Of a stretch of 64,000 nucleotides of DNA, positions 1-11,611 are shown one piece after another; positions within the stretch are counted from its first letter, which is position 1; each line of letters starts with the position of its first letter. This DNA is from Paulownia fortunei (taxonomy: Eukaryota > Streptophyta > Magnoliopsida > Lamiales > Paulowniaceae): positions 10,161,278 through 10,225,277 of the forward strand of contig CM033110.1 of NCBI GenBank assembly GCA_019321725.1, written 5' to 3'. The position numbers and the translations under genes are program-made. The notes below the pieces were generated by a model, which saw only the letters and a program-made list of their open reading frames with translations, did not search any database and had not been told where the DNA came from.

Positions 1-277
1 GAAGGGTTGTAAGCAAAGACAAATGCCACCATTGCAGCAAGATATGGTATTCTGCGAAAAATACCTTACAAGCCTCTAGAATGGTTTTAGTATGTATTTT
101 GTTTAAGTTATCTTTCGATTAACGATGCTTCTTAAGTATTGGATATCAATTCTGAGTCTCATATTTGCAATGATTTACAAGGTTTTTATTTTTTAATTTG
201 TAATGGAAGATGTTCCATTTTTAATGATTCCTCATTAATTCATGTTGGAGTATTAACGAAGGATTTATATACCATAC
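1..277 (+). pseudogene. Ty1/copia element A, protease/GAG-pre-integrase remnant
   Basis: From about 139 the reading frame gives a degraded copia polyprotein: SHICNDLQ resembles the residues after the aspartic protease active site (the usual DTGS is worn to INSES), followed closely by a GAG-pre-integrase-like stretch (CSIFNDSSLIHVG, LTKDLYTI). The usual spacer between them is missing, so there is an internal deletion. The frame stops making sense exactly where LTR1 begins and resumes after it at 2536, then again after the LTR2 insertion at 6175. The first 138 bases have no recognised match; they may be the end of gag. The family is clear; the exact copia lineage is not. Confidence 0.6.
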
Positions 278-2535
278 TATTAGAGAATGATGCCCAACGC
301 CCCAATTGGATTGGTATATTATACTCTTTTTCTTTTGTAAAAATGATCTTATTGCGAATCATATTAATAAAAAGATATTTTCTTTATCTTATGTCTTGCA
401 TCTTTTGTTTCTGCACATTAGATAAAGTCCTTAAACCAAATTTAATTATGGGGCATGGTCGCGCATATGATGGCGATCATGGAATATAGCTCTAAAGCTT
501 TGGTCTTAAATAGGTTCCAAGTCGAGAGCTTTTTGAGATGGAATATCAAATAGCTTAGTAAGACTTGCACATACAATACATGCTCGTAAGACAAGAATAT
601 CGCATTCCATTGGTATTAGCATTGAGACGCAAGTGCATGTATGTGGGTGCTTGTTATGGAACAAGTACATTGAACATAGCCCGTAAGAAATACATTGCCG
701 GAGGCTTTGCCTGTCGAAATAAGAATTTTTGTGTTGCAATAGTACACAGTTAGTCCTAGGACTTAAGGCGCGATGGTAGCCTTGTGTGCATCCTGCAAAC
801 CTTTGATATATTTTCTGATTGCTTGACAATCACAAAAGGGGTATGTTGGGTGTTGCACTGATGTGGATGGAGGTTTGTTAGTGGCCAACATCGAATTCAA
901 CACTTGTCTTTTTAAACAAGAGAATCTCCTGTGTTTTCATAGTTCGTGATTCAAAGACTTTGGCCAAGGTAGGATGAATCATGATTTATCATAAATCATT
1001 GGAACTTGAAATGAGATCACAGTTATTGAATCATTTAGGGTTTCGACTTATAATCCATGCCCTATATTCAATCGGGAGATTAGTTGTCGAAATGACCGTA
1101 CGTGTATGGTACTCGCAAGTGAAATAGGTTTACTCGCTATTTCACCTAAGACTAGTTTGCCATTATTACTTGCTAGGTGTTTTCATGGATAGTGAGGTTC
1201 TTGGAATTGAGGAGTTAATTCCAAGCGGATTAATTAATTAGAATAATTATTATTCATAAGTTGCAAATATTGCAAGCCCACTACTAGCTTAGTAGTGAAC
1301 CTAAGAGGGGCACACATCTTTATGGAAAGTAACATTTCTAATTTTGGAATTTATCCAATGGTTGGAAATTAATTAATTAATATTATTTGATTGATTAATT
1401 AAGGGTTCTATTTAATTTAATGGTTAAATTAAATTATTTAAGAAATAATTCAATTATTTAATTGGACCTAATTTGATTAGGAAGCCCAATTGGAGTAAAT
1501 TAAATTAATCAATTGGATTGATTAAATTGGGATTGAATCAATTAGATTGATTTATGAATTTTTTAGTTCAGACCCAAAAATTAATGTGGATCATTTAAGA
1601 AGCCCACTAAATATGAAGAGAGTAAATTAAATAAATGTGATTTATTTAAGTAACATATTTATAGATAAATAAATATAGTGACTGATTTTATGGAATAAAA
1701 TTGGCCACTAAGATTTAATTTATATATAAATATAATTTTAGTATATATTTGATTTACATCTATCTTGATATTATTTGAAGAGTTCAAATTAATATCAAGA
1801 ATGTATGTAGACAATTTTGATGATTCATGTAGTCTCAAATTAGTTCACATACATAGGAGAGTGGAAAAGAGAATAGTTATTGGAAGATTTGAAATCCTTA
1901 TAAGATAAGACTTTAAAGTAGTTCAAAATGGACAAACTCTCCAAGAATTGGATAATAATTAAATTTTCATCCCTATAAATTCTTATGGATGAAAATTAAT
2001 TAATTAATTCAAAAAATTTAAGCAAAAATTATTTTGTTTAAAGCTTTCTATTTTTCTTCTCCATAAAAGAAAAGAAAAGAAAGAAAAAGAAAAATATTTT
2101 CTTGTTATCTTGATTTTCTTGTTCTTTAAAATAAAATCATTTTCTTGTTATTTTCTTTATATTATAGTTTCAAGAACTTAAATAATTAATCTTTATTGTT
2201 CTTGAAAATTTAATTCAGTTCTAGATTAGTAAACAATTAAAAGGATACTAGCGAATTCTTTTGATTGGTGTTACTCTTTGGTACTGTGGACCTGATAGAG
2301 GAGAAACACTTGGATTCCTGTGAGTTCTAAAAGTGTGGGATAAGCAATTGATTGTTTCATTCCTTATAACAACCATAGTGCACTAAAGGTATAATCTAAT
2401 TTTATATTTGTTTATATATTCACTTGAATAAGCACAATCATTAAAAATACTTTGAATCGAGGGGTTATATTTATGTTTGATAAAAAAAATTAATTTTCTA
2501 TTGTGTATACCCCTACGATTATAGCGAACTCAACA
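278..2535 (+). mobile_element. LTR1-A, solo Ty1/copia LTR
   Basis: A 2258-bp long terminal repeat, recognised because the same sequence recurs at 8176, 10412, 14948, 46761, 53142, 55965 and 56390. It starts TATTAGAG (canonical TGTTAGAG, with G to A in the terminal dinucleotide) and ends ACTCAACA. The flanking 5-mers are CATAC (273-277) and CGTAC (2536-2540), a target-site duplication with one transition. No internal domain follows: the host copia reading frame resumes directly, so this is a solo LTR left by recombination between two LTRs. Assignment to Ty1/copia comes from the copy at 56390, which is preceded by a copia-style polypurine tract. Confidence 0.88.
1971..1980 (+). promoter_or_regulatory. 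Putative LTR1 TATA box
   Basis: CCCTATAAAT sits about three quarters of the way into LTR1-A, followed by an AT-rich stretch and a purine-rich run near 2063-2095. Copia LTRs typically carry their core promoter at such a place. The antisense copy at 53142-55083 has TATTTATAAATAG at the matching place. Activity is not implied. Confidence 0.4.
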
Positions 2536-3324
2536 CGTACTACCACAAAACTAAAATTTTCACACATAACAAAATAATTGTACATTAAATGATCATAGTT
2601 CACCATACTTGTGGCATGTATGATTAGTCATATCTCTAAGGAAATAATTCACAAAATGGTACAACTGCTGGACATAACGGACTCGCAAAAAATTGCCAAC
2701 TTGTGAATATTGCCTTAGGTGAAAGATGACCAAATCACCATTTGTTTGAAAAGTGGAGCGTGCTGCCAATCCATTAGATTTGATCCATATGGATATATAT
2801 GGGCTACTAAGTATGAGTACCCGAGGGAATAACCATTACTTCATTATCTTTACCGATAATTACTCGAGGTATGGGTTTCTATGTCTATTGAGATATAAGT
2901 TTAAGGCCTTTGAAAGATTCAAAAGAATTAAGGCATGAAGTGAGAAACAAACCATCTATAGTAATGAAACTCTACAATCTGATCAAGAAGGTGAATACAT
3001 AGATATAAAGTTTCTTGATTATCTAAAAGAGAATGGGATTCTCTCATAGTGGACTTCGTTCGCTATACCTCAACTCAATGGGAAAGCCGAGCGAAGGAAC
3101 CGAACTTTGTTGGACATGGTTAAGTTCATGATGAGTTTTTATTGGACTTTCTATTTCATTGTTGGGCTATGCTCTAGAATCGAAAGTACTACTATTAAAT
3201 AGAGTGACATTCCATTCAGTACCAAAAATACCATATGAGATGTGGTGTGGGAAGACCCCATCTTATAATACCTTAGGGTATGGGATTGTCCTACTTATGT
3301 GATGCAGTAAGTGGAAGATAAACC
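2536..3324 (+). pseudogene. Ty1/copia element A, GAG-pre-integrase to integrase core
   Basis: Continuation of the copia polyprotein after LTR1-A. In order: a GAG-pre-integrase HISKE-like stretch near 2625; a zinc-finger remnant of the integrase (CEYC followed by KMTKSPF); then the integrase core from about 2750 (DLIHMDIYGLLS, YFIIFTDNYSRYGF), the second acidic region (SDQEGEYI, near 2980) and the third (LNGKAERRNRTLLDM, near 3075-3115). The core therefore still shows copia catalytic motifs, but several stops and frameshifts interrupt it. It ends in the sequence after YLRVW, cut by LTR2-A, and resumes at 6175. Confidence 0.85.
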
Positions 3325-6169
3325 TGTCACAACTTCCCAAAAATATATATACATATTTAGAAACAACCTGTGCAACATAATTTTTCATGTATGCATGTGT
3401 ATAACTTTTTTTCCAACTAGTTAGTTTAATAAAATATTGATAAGAAGTAAAGTGCTTTCACATCCTGTAAAACTATATATACATAGATAGTTATTTGAAT
3501 AATAACAAGGTCTATCAAAATCATCACAAACTCACTCATTTACAATTTAGTTTTGAAAGTGATTTACAGAATAAAGTCACTAATGTAATACAATAGACTA
3601 TAAAATTAAAAGTACAACCCACAAAATAGGTAAATATGTTGTCATCCAGGTACGTTGATCTTTGAAAGCCTATAGGAGCTCTACTACCAGCCCAGTAAAC
3701 CAGAGGTCACAAGTCTCACCATGCTCATCTACAATGCATGAACTACATGAGCTAATGTTCATTAAGTAAAAATCATGCATACCAAGAGTATGAGATAAAA
3801 TCTCATGGAACTCATCTCTAAGATATGATGCTAGAATTGAGATATATTTGAGTACTCATAAATCAAAGAGTTTTTATTCAAAATCACTTCATTTTATAGT
3901 GCCCTTGCGTACGTACTATACATCGGAAAGAGATCTGCATAATATCAATAATCAAATAGCCAATAACAGATTGGTATTGTCGAGTGGACCATCCTCCCAT
4001 AACCCCCAGAGGTACATTCCCTGTCTTTCCCTATGATCACCCGAGAAGTATACTACTCGTAGCATCAATCATAACAAAGGCATAGTCAAGTGGACCATTT
4101 TCTCGTGATCACCAAAGGTCCACCCCCTATCTTCCCTTATGATCCACTAAGAAGTATCCCACTTGCGGTACCTAATATATCACATAAGCATACCTCGCAT
4201 ACCTCGGTGCACTACTAGTGGCCAATAAACATCTTCATATATTATTTCTCGAATCATATTGTGCATGCAAGAATCTCAGTTATACCTGTATGCCATACAT
4301 GCTCATACAAATGCTCATGAATGGTGTATTTAATATGAAATAAAAAATAATAAGCCTCTTGAGGTACATAATATTCTTGTCATCTAATTAATTTAAATAT
4401 CATCAACATATTAGGTATAAATACTTCAAGACGTACTATGTTCATGCATTGTAGTTAAAAATGGATCTTTACTTATCTTTCACTTGGTTGGTAGCTTAGT
4501 CTAGATTTGTCTAATGTTTCTCTCCAACCTTAGATAAAAAATAGCCTGTAATATTACCCAACATCAAGCACCATTCCCAATTTGGCAAGTTGAAAGCACA
4601 AAATCTCATACTAAGACCTTAAACACCAAGTTAGGTAGGTAACAATCAACCTTTTACAAACTAGAACCTAATATAGTAACTCACATACCTTAATTTCTCA
4701 TCTTAGATACATGTAAATATCATGTAATTGATGTATTATAACTCTAATAGCATGTACCTAATTGTTAGAACTCAATAGCAACATGTTTAGGTTGAAACAT
4801 GCTAAGTTAACAAATAGGATAGATTCACATTTTTATATTTTCTTGTTGTCCAATTTAGTTACATGATAATTTTGACATCCTTAAGCATATCTAATCACTC
4901 CTAAATTTTTACCAAACTTAGATAACATATAGATCAATGTAACCATGCTATAGAATTTCCAAAACTCACTGATTTACCTCAGCGAAACTAGCCCCCTTTT
5001 CATAGCACAAAAATTGAAAGTTCTATTATAATATTTTGAGTGTCTCTTCAAATATCAAACCATATTTCAATTTATAACCTCTCTAATCTTACATACATCA
5101 CCAAATCTCATACATAAATACATATATGGTGAAATATACAGGTTATAATCAAGTTACACGCATATATAACCCTTTAAAGACTAAAAAATAAGCAAGTATA
5201 GTTTCTGTCCCTAGTGATTTTTATTGTGATTTTGCAACTAAAAATCCTTCTTTTGCGAATTATAAGACCATAAATAATACCCTAACATGATTATAAACTA
5301 TAATAGAATCTTTAGAAATCATAAATCCTCAAACATTCAAGAACTAAAATTAAAAGCATGAGTTAAGCTCACCTATACCTAATTTTAAGCTTCTACTTGC
5401 TCCTCCTTACATCCCTTTGCTTCCTTCACTTTTTTCTTTACATGAAATCACTCGAGAGCAGCTTTTAAAATTCAATATGGAGGTTTAGAAGGTGAAATAG
5501 CTTAGAAAATAGTTTTTGGTCATGGTTCAATACTTAGAAATGAAGAAAGCTTAAAGTGTCAAGTGACAGTTCAAATCTGATATTATACACACATTATATA
5601 GCTCTAATCAAATGTTTCTCAATATTTATTTATCTATTTAAAATCTATTTTAATTTCAACACGATTGGATAATAAATTCTACCATATTTCTTAACCATTC
5701 ATTTGATCTCCAAATCGATTGACATTGATTCTTAAATGATTATCTTATTTGGATTTCTAAAATTATATGCACATATGGAACTTGTAATATGACACTTAAA
5801 TCACATTATATCTTGTCCAATATCCCAAGTATGTTAATTTATGAATGTATACTTTTAAAACACCTTGATCTAATTGAATTGAATCATATAAGCTTACTAA
5901 GAACACCTTTAACACTTCTAAAATTATAACATATAACCTATGAATATCTAATATATTGACCAATCTATTCTTTTTCTTATCTAAATGTAGAATTACTTAT
6001 TTAGATTATAATATCTCAACCACTAACATCATGTGATAACATTAGAGGTCTAACGATTAAGAATGCTATATAAGATTGCATATAAATGTTAATGCAAATT
6101 AACATATAATTAGCATGTAATGAATGAAACATATTGGCCAAGTGAGTAGTGTGAGACTTGGGTATTACA
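3325..6169 (-). mobile_element. LTR2-A, solo gypsy (Tekay/Del-like) LTR
   Basis: A 2845-bp LTR flanked by a perfect 5-bp target duplication AAACC (3320-3324 and 6170-6174). On the minus strand it begins TGTAATACCC and ends in GTTGTGACA. The same LTR follows a chromodomain integrase at 22145, which gives family and orientation. No internal domain is present and the copia frame continues across it, so it is a solo LTR. It is the longest LTR2 copy here; the copy at 22145 lacks roughly 700 bp that this one has. All reading frames inside it are chance translations. Confidence 0.92.
3990..4190. repeat. GC-rich tandem module of LTR2
   Basis: Two imperfect copies of an approximately 100-bp GC-rich unit (each with a CACCAAAGGTCC / CCCCCAGAGG type core followed by a CCTGTCTTYCC-like segment). 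Equivalent pairs occur in the other three LTR2 copies near 23540-23690, 30175-30336 and 63488-63650, so this is a built-in part of the LTR. Confidence 0.6.
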
Positions 6170-6174
6170 AAACC

Positions 6175-6500
6175 GGATATGAGATTCATCTTGTGCAAGT
6201 TTATAGAGGTATCCAAAGAAATTCATTTGATACTTTTCTATAAATCCTTGGAACAAAATGTGTTTATTTTGAGGAATGCCACCTTCATAGAGAATAAGTT
6301 TCTATTAGATAGAAATGGAAAGGTTATAGAGCTTGAATAAATTCAAGAGTTGAAAAACATCCCACAATAGGCAATGGTGTCCGAACCCCCTAAAACTAAC
6401 ACTTCTAACACACAACATTCTAAGGGATTTGAAAGGGTCTTGAAACAACCTAAGAGGTATGTCTTCTTATTTGAGAACAAGAAGAAGGAGCTTTCATAGG
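6175..6500 (+). pseudogene. Ty1/copia element A, post-integrase segment
   Basis: Resumes the copia reading frame interrupted by LTR2-A: FYKSLEQNVFILRNATFIE and FLLDRN, then VIELE and PKRYVFLFEN. This matches the region between the integrase core and the reverse transcriptase in copia polyproteins, where FYxPxExxVFVxRxATFLE is characteristic. A stop follows VIELE. The copia sequence ends around 6500, where Athila-type integrase begins without a clear boundary signal. Confidence 0.8.
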
Positions 6501-7870
6501 ACAATGACCTAAGTGACTGTGGAGAAGTATAATGATACTGAACAAATTGCTGAAATTTTTTTGGATGAACAATTGTATGTTATTTTTTCACCTCCTTGGT
6601 TTGCACAATTTGAAAATTATATTATATTTGGTATCCTACCCTATGATCTTTTATTTCATCAAAAGAAAAAGTTTTTATCTGATGATAAACATTACATGTG
6701 GGAGGATTCATTTTTGTTCAAATTTTGTGCAGATAATGTAGTGAGGCGATGTGTGCCCAAAGAAGAGATGCTATGTATATTGCACCATTGCCATGATGGG
6801 AGGTTGGTGGTCACTTTGGTCCGATAAAAATAGCAACAAAGGTACTTCAATCCAGTTTCTATTGGCCAAAATTATATAAGGATGCTTATAATTATGTTAC
6901 TTGTTGTGAAAGGTGTCAACGAATCGAAAACATTTCTAGGAAAAATGAAATGCCTTTGAATAATATTCTTGAATATGAGCTTTTTAATGTGTGGGGACTT
7001 GACTTCATGGGCCCTTTTCCTAGCTCTTATTCCAATAGATTTATATTTATCGCTGTGGATTATATGTCTAAATAGGTTGAAGCAAAAGCATTTCACACTA
7101 ATGATGCTAGGGAAGTGATCCACTTTTTGACGAAATATTTTTTCACTTGATTTGGTACACCTAGAGCAATTATTTGTGATGGTGGCTCTTACTTTTGAAA
7201 TAAACACTTTGAAAAACTTTTAAGAAAGTATGGAGTTACCCATAGAACTGTTACCCCATATCACCCCCAAATAAGTGGACAAGTAGAAGTGTCTAATAGG
7301 GAAATCAAATGAATTTTACAGAAAAATGGTGAGCTTAACTAGGAAAGATTGGGCATTGCGACTTAATGGTATTTTATGGGCTTATAGGACAACATATAAA
7401 AACACCTATTGGGATATCACCATAGAGGTTGATCTTTGGTAAAGCATGTCATCTCCCCATTGAACTCGAGTATCATGCATATTGAGCTACCAAGTTTTTG
7501 AACTTTAATATACAAGTTGTTAGGAAAACTAGGTTAATGCAATTAAATGAGTTGGAGGAGTTTTGGGACTTAGCATATGAGAATGCTAAACTTTATAGAA
7601 AATGACTGAACGATGTCATGAGAAACACATTGTGAAAAAAGAGTTTGTTGAAGGGGATCTTGTGCTCTTATACAACTCCCGATTAAACTCTTCTCGGGCA
7701 AGTTGAAGTCATGGTGGTCCGAACCTTTTACCATCACCAAAGTCTTTCCTTCTTGAGTTGTGGACGTGTACACTCTGAAGATTTGTGCTTTTTAAAGTGA
7801 ATGGAAAAAGGTTGAAACCATATTTGGGGGGTGGTGGTGATGGAACCATTTCCACTATTGTTCTTTCCCA
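6501..7870 (+). pseudogene. Athila-type Ty3/gypsy integrase
   Basis: Encodes a decayed gypsy integrase, the enzyme that joins cDNA ends to target DNA. In order: a linker (KKKFLSDD, RRCVPKEEML), the HHCC zinc finger (LHHCHDG, then CCERCQRIE), the core with all three acidic residues at codons 7001-7003 (LDFMGPF), 7178-7180 (CDGGS) and 7286-7288 (GQVEVSNRE), and a C-terminal part (WALRLNGILWAYRT, KACHLPIELEYHAY, LNELEE, YENAKLY). Frameshifts occur after HHCHDG and after NGEL, and several tryptophan codons have become stops. Motif wording is that of the Athila/Tat branch; no chromodomain follows. The first 104 codons of open frame (6513-6827) are the longest intact part. Confidence 0.9.
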
Positions 7871-8175
7871 CTCCCATGAGAGGTTTTAAGTCAAGCGAAA
7901 GACTATAAATTATAACTACTCCTCCCTTTGTATCTTTGTTAGTGTTTTTCTAGTTATCGTGTTTCTCTATTTCTTAGTAGTTGAGTAGAGCCATTGTGCT
8001 TTCATGTTCTTTTTTCTTGTGCTGATGGACATCTTTTTGGTGATATGTGTGGATCTCCCATGGATGCTAAGGGCATCATCTATTAGAAATGGGAGTTTTC
8101 TATTTCTCCTCTCTGTGTAATTTATTTCTTTAAACATTGAGGACAATGTTAATTTTAAAGTTAGGGGTGGGATCA
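7871..8175 (+). mobile_element. Athila-type 3' untranslated region with polypurine tract
   Basis: After the integrase comes the sequence typical downstream of Athila pol: an ACATTGAGGACAATG motif (8133-8147) followed by a purine-rich tract AAAGTTAGGGGTGGGA (8157-8172). In an intact element the 3' LTR or an additional 3' region would follow. Here LTR1-B, a different family, abuts directly, so the Athila 3' end has been lost. Confidence 0.6.
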
Positions 8176-10050
8176 CACTAATTACATTGGGCATTTTTTA
8201 TACTCTTGTATTTATAAAAATAATCTTTTTCAAATCATAATAATAAAATAGACGAATTTATTTATTTTTAATTACATATAGTAATTAGATAAAATCCTTA
8301 GATTAAACTTAGCTACGGGGCATGGTCACATGAGGATGGATTTTTGAGATGGGACATTGAATTGCTTAATAGACTCATGCATACGAAACATTCTCGCATG
8401 AGGAGGATGTCTCACTCCATGGACATTGGCGCAGTAACGCTACTGCATGTATGCGGCTGCTTGTTAGATAACAAGTACATTAAATAGGCCCACTGGAAAT
8501 TTTTAATTGGAAATGTTATTTGTCGAAATAAGAATTTCCATGTTATAATAGTACACAATTAGTCATTTGACTTGAGGCACCATGGTAGCCTTGTGCATAT
8601 CGTGTTTCATTTTGATGTATCTTCTGATTCCCTGACAATGACATAATAGATACGTTGGATGTTGTATTGATATATATAGAGGTTAATGAGTGGTCAACAA
8701 AGGATCCATCACTTGTCTGTTAGAACAAGTGAATCTCCTATGTTTTCATAGTTCATGATTCATAAGTCCTTGGCCAAGGCAACATGAATGTTAGACGAGG
8801 TTTTCGAACGATTCATCATGAGTCATTGAAACTTGAAATGGAATTATAGTTATTGAGCAATTAGGGTTTCAACTATTAATCCATGTCCTAAATTCAATCA
8901 AGATATTAATTGATGGAAGGATCTTACGTGTATGATACTCGTAATTGAAATAGGTTCACTCGCTATTTTACCTAAGTCTAGATAGTCATAATACACTTGT
9001 TAGGTGTTTCCTATGATTTGTGAGATTCTTAAAATTAAGGAGTTAATTTCAAAAAGATTAATTAATTAAATTAATTAATTATAATAATTATTATTATTCA
9101 TAAGTTGTAAATGTTTCAAGCCTACTACTAGGTTAGTTGTGAACCTAAATTTGAGATGAAATAAGATTAGGAAACCCAAATGGAGTGAAATAATTATTTG
9201 ATTACATCAAATCAATTGTGTAGTCCATAAATTAATTTAATTAATTTATTTAATAAAATAATTGAATTATTTAATTGGGTCTAATTTGATTTAGGTGGCT
9301 TAGATGGAATTAATTAATTAAATTTGGGCTAAGATAATTAATTAGATTAATTGTAGAATTAATTTTGAGTCCAAGCTCAATTCACAAAGGCCCATTAGGA
9401 GAGCCCTATGAAAGTTGTTGAAAAAAGATAAAAAGTTAAGAGTTTATAATTCTTGGGAAACCTTAAATATCTTTGGAAGATATGAAAGGGATACAGTTGG
9501 AAGAAGTTTAGATAAATCAAAATATCTTCCAACTAATCAAAAGGAGACACAAAATATCAAGAGTGGAACTCTTGGAATTTTGAACCCCCTATTTAAACAT
9601 CATGACTGAAAATTATAGGAAGAATTTTTATCCTTCTAATTTTCGGCCATACAGAGAGAGAGAATAATATATATTTTTGCATTCATCCTTTTTCCCATAA
9701 CAAATTTGATCTTTTATTTCAAGTATTAATTCTTTTCTCATAAGTTGATTATAATAATTAATATTCTCCATACATACTCCATAAACTAGGTTAGAAAAGA
9801 AATCATAATTGCTAGTGAAATTTTGATTTTGTATTCTTGCTCAAAGTCTAGACCACTTTAAAGGAGAGATGCATGGATTCTTGGGAACCAAATTCAGAAA
9901 AGGGGCTAGCAATTGATTGTTTCATAATCTATGGCAGCCGGAGTGCATAGAAAGGTATGAATCAAAATTTTAATTATTTTACTATAATCGTTGGAAATTG
10001 CGAGATTGTTAGAAATCACATCAGATCCGAGGTATTGTTATAACATCCAA
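8176..10050 (+). mobile_element. LTR1-B, truncated copia LTR
   Basis: Homologous to LTR1-A from about 30 bases inside its start (CTAATTACATTGGGC... ACTCTTGT) and keeps the diagnostic GGGGCATGGTC block near 8317 and the GTACACAATTAGTC block near 8550. It lacks the true ends: the left end abuts the Athila polypurine region and the right end passes into a LINE 3' end. No target duplication can be found. Confidence 0.8.
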
Positions 10051-10411
10051 CTTTCACATATAATTCGAGAGGGCATTTCATTACGGATATCTTGGCAAAC
10101 TATTGTCTATGTGTTAAAGATTTAGGCATATGGCTTCAAGATCTATTTCCACGAGAACTTATTGGCCACATTAGATTAGACACTCTGCAATTACCAAATT
10201 TTAGATTATGTTCACTTTTTCTTGATTTTAGTTCTCCACTTAGTTAGCATTTTCATTTCCATTTTGATTGTAAGGGAGTAAGTAATTATTATTTCTTATT
10301 TTCAAAATATAAATGTCAACATTTAATCTCTTTATTAATAAACTGGTAGGGGTCTACACCTAACCTCCGCTAGGCATAGGTGTCTTTACTAAAACAAAAA
10401 ATTAATATTTA
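10051..10411 (+). pseudogene. LINE 3' end (RNase H tail and 3' UTR)
   Basis: A short LINE remnant. The coding part gives the end of the RNase H domain plus tail (ILANYCLCVKD, ELIGHIRLD, LPNFR), then a 3' UTR with ATTAATAAACTGGTAGG and CTCCGCTAGGCATAGG. The same 3' UTR design (ATTAATAAA...CCTCACCTAGGCACAG) ends LINE L-0 at 13917-13980. A short A-rich tail lies near 10391-10405. It sits between LTR1-B and LTR1-C, consistent with a truncated LINE insertion, or with LTR1 pieces landing on either side of it. Confidence 0.7.
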
Positions 10412-11611
10412 TGCTTTTATAAAGATAATCTTATTGGGAATTATATTAATAAAAAAATATTTTCTTTATCTTATTTCTTGCATCTTTTATTTTTGCATAT
10501 TAGATAAAGTCCTTAGACCAAATTTAGTTATGGGGCATGGTCGCGCATATGATGGTGATGATCATGGAACAAACCTCTAAGGTTTTGGTCTTAAATAAGT
10601 TCCAAGTCGAGAGGATTTTGAGATGGGACATTAAATAACTCAATAAGACTCGCACATACGATGCATGCTTGTAAGATAAGGATGTCGCATTCCATTGGTA
10701 TTAGCGTCGAGATGCAAGTGCATGTATGTGGGTGGTTGTTAGGGAATACACTGAATATAGCCCACAAGAAATTCTTAATTGGAGACTTGGCCTGTCGAAA
10801 TATAAGAATTTCGATTTTGCCATAGTACAGGCTGGTCCTTGGACTTGAGACATGACGGTAGCCTTGTGTACATCCTGCAACACTTTGATATATCTTCTAT
10901 TTACTTGACAATCATAAAAGGAGTATGTTGGGTGTAGCATTGGTATACATGGAGGTTTGTGAGTAGCCAACAAAGAATTCAACACTTGTTTTTACTAAAC
11001 AAAAGAATCTCATTTGTTTTCAAAGTTCGTGATTTAAAAATCATGGTCAAGGCAGGATGAATCATGATTTATCAAGAATCATTAGAACTTGAAATGGAAT
11101 AACTATTATTGAATCATTTAGGGTCTTGACTTGTAATCCGTGCCCTAGATTCAATTGGGAAATTAGTTGTCAAAAGGATCGTACGCGTGTGGTACTCGCA
11201 ACTGAAATAGGTTTACTCGCTATTTCACATAAAACTTGTTTACCATGATTACTTGATATGTGTTTTCATGGATAGTGAAGTTTTTAGAATTAAGAAGTTA
11301 ATTTCGAGTGGATTAATTGTTGTTACTTGTTTCATATTGTGGACCTGATAAAGGGAAAATTCTTGGATTCTTGTGAGTTCTAAAAGTTTAGGATAAGCAA
11401 TTGATTGCTTCATTCACTACAAGTCTACAACAACCGGAGTGCACAAACGGTATAATTCGAATTTAATATTTATTTATATATTTAATTGAATAAGCGTGAT
11501 TGTTAAAATCACTTTCAAATTGATAGGATAAATTTATTTGATAAAATTATATTTTTATAAAAAATATAATTCTCCATTGAGCATGCCCTTATAATTATAG
11601 CACACTCAACA
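10412..11611 (+). mobile_element. LTR1-C, internally deleted copia LTR
   Basis: Matches LTR1-A from its position about 60 onward, with the true right end intact (CACACTCAACA at 11601-11611). At about 11318 the sequence jumps from the GGATTAATTG block straight to TTGTTACTTGTTTC, skipping roughly 1 kb present in LTR1-A (about 1240-2260). The left end is missing at the LINE 3' junction. LINE L-0 sequence begins immediately after the right end, inside the reverse transcriptase. Confidence 0.8.

Noticed and set aside
139..489. 116-codon open frame as a single protein
   Set aside because: Only the first 46 codons belong to copia; the rest runs into LTR1-A after its boundary at 278.
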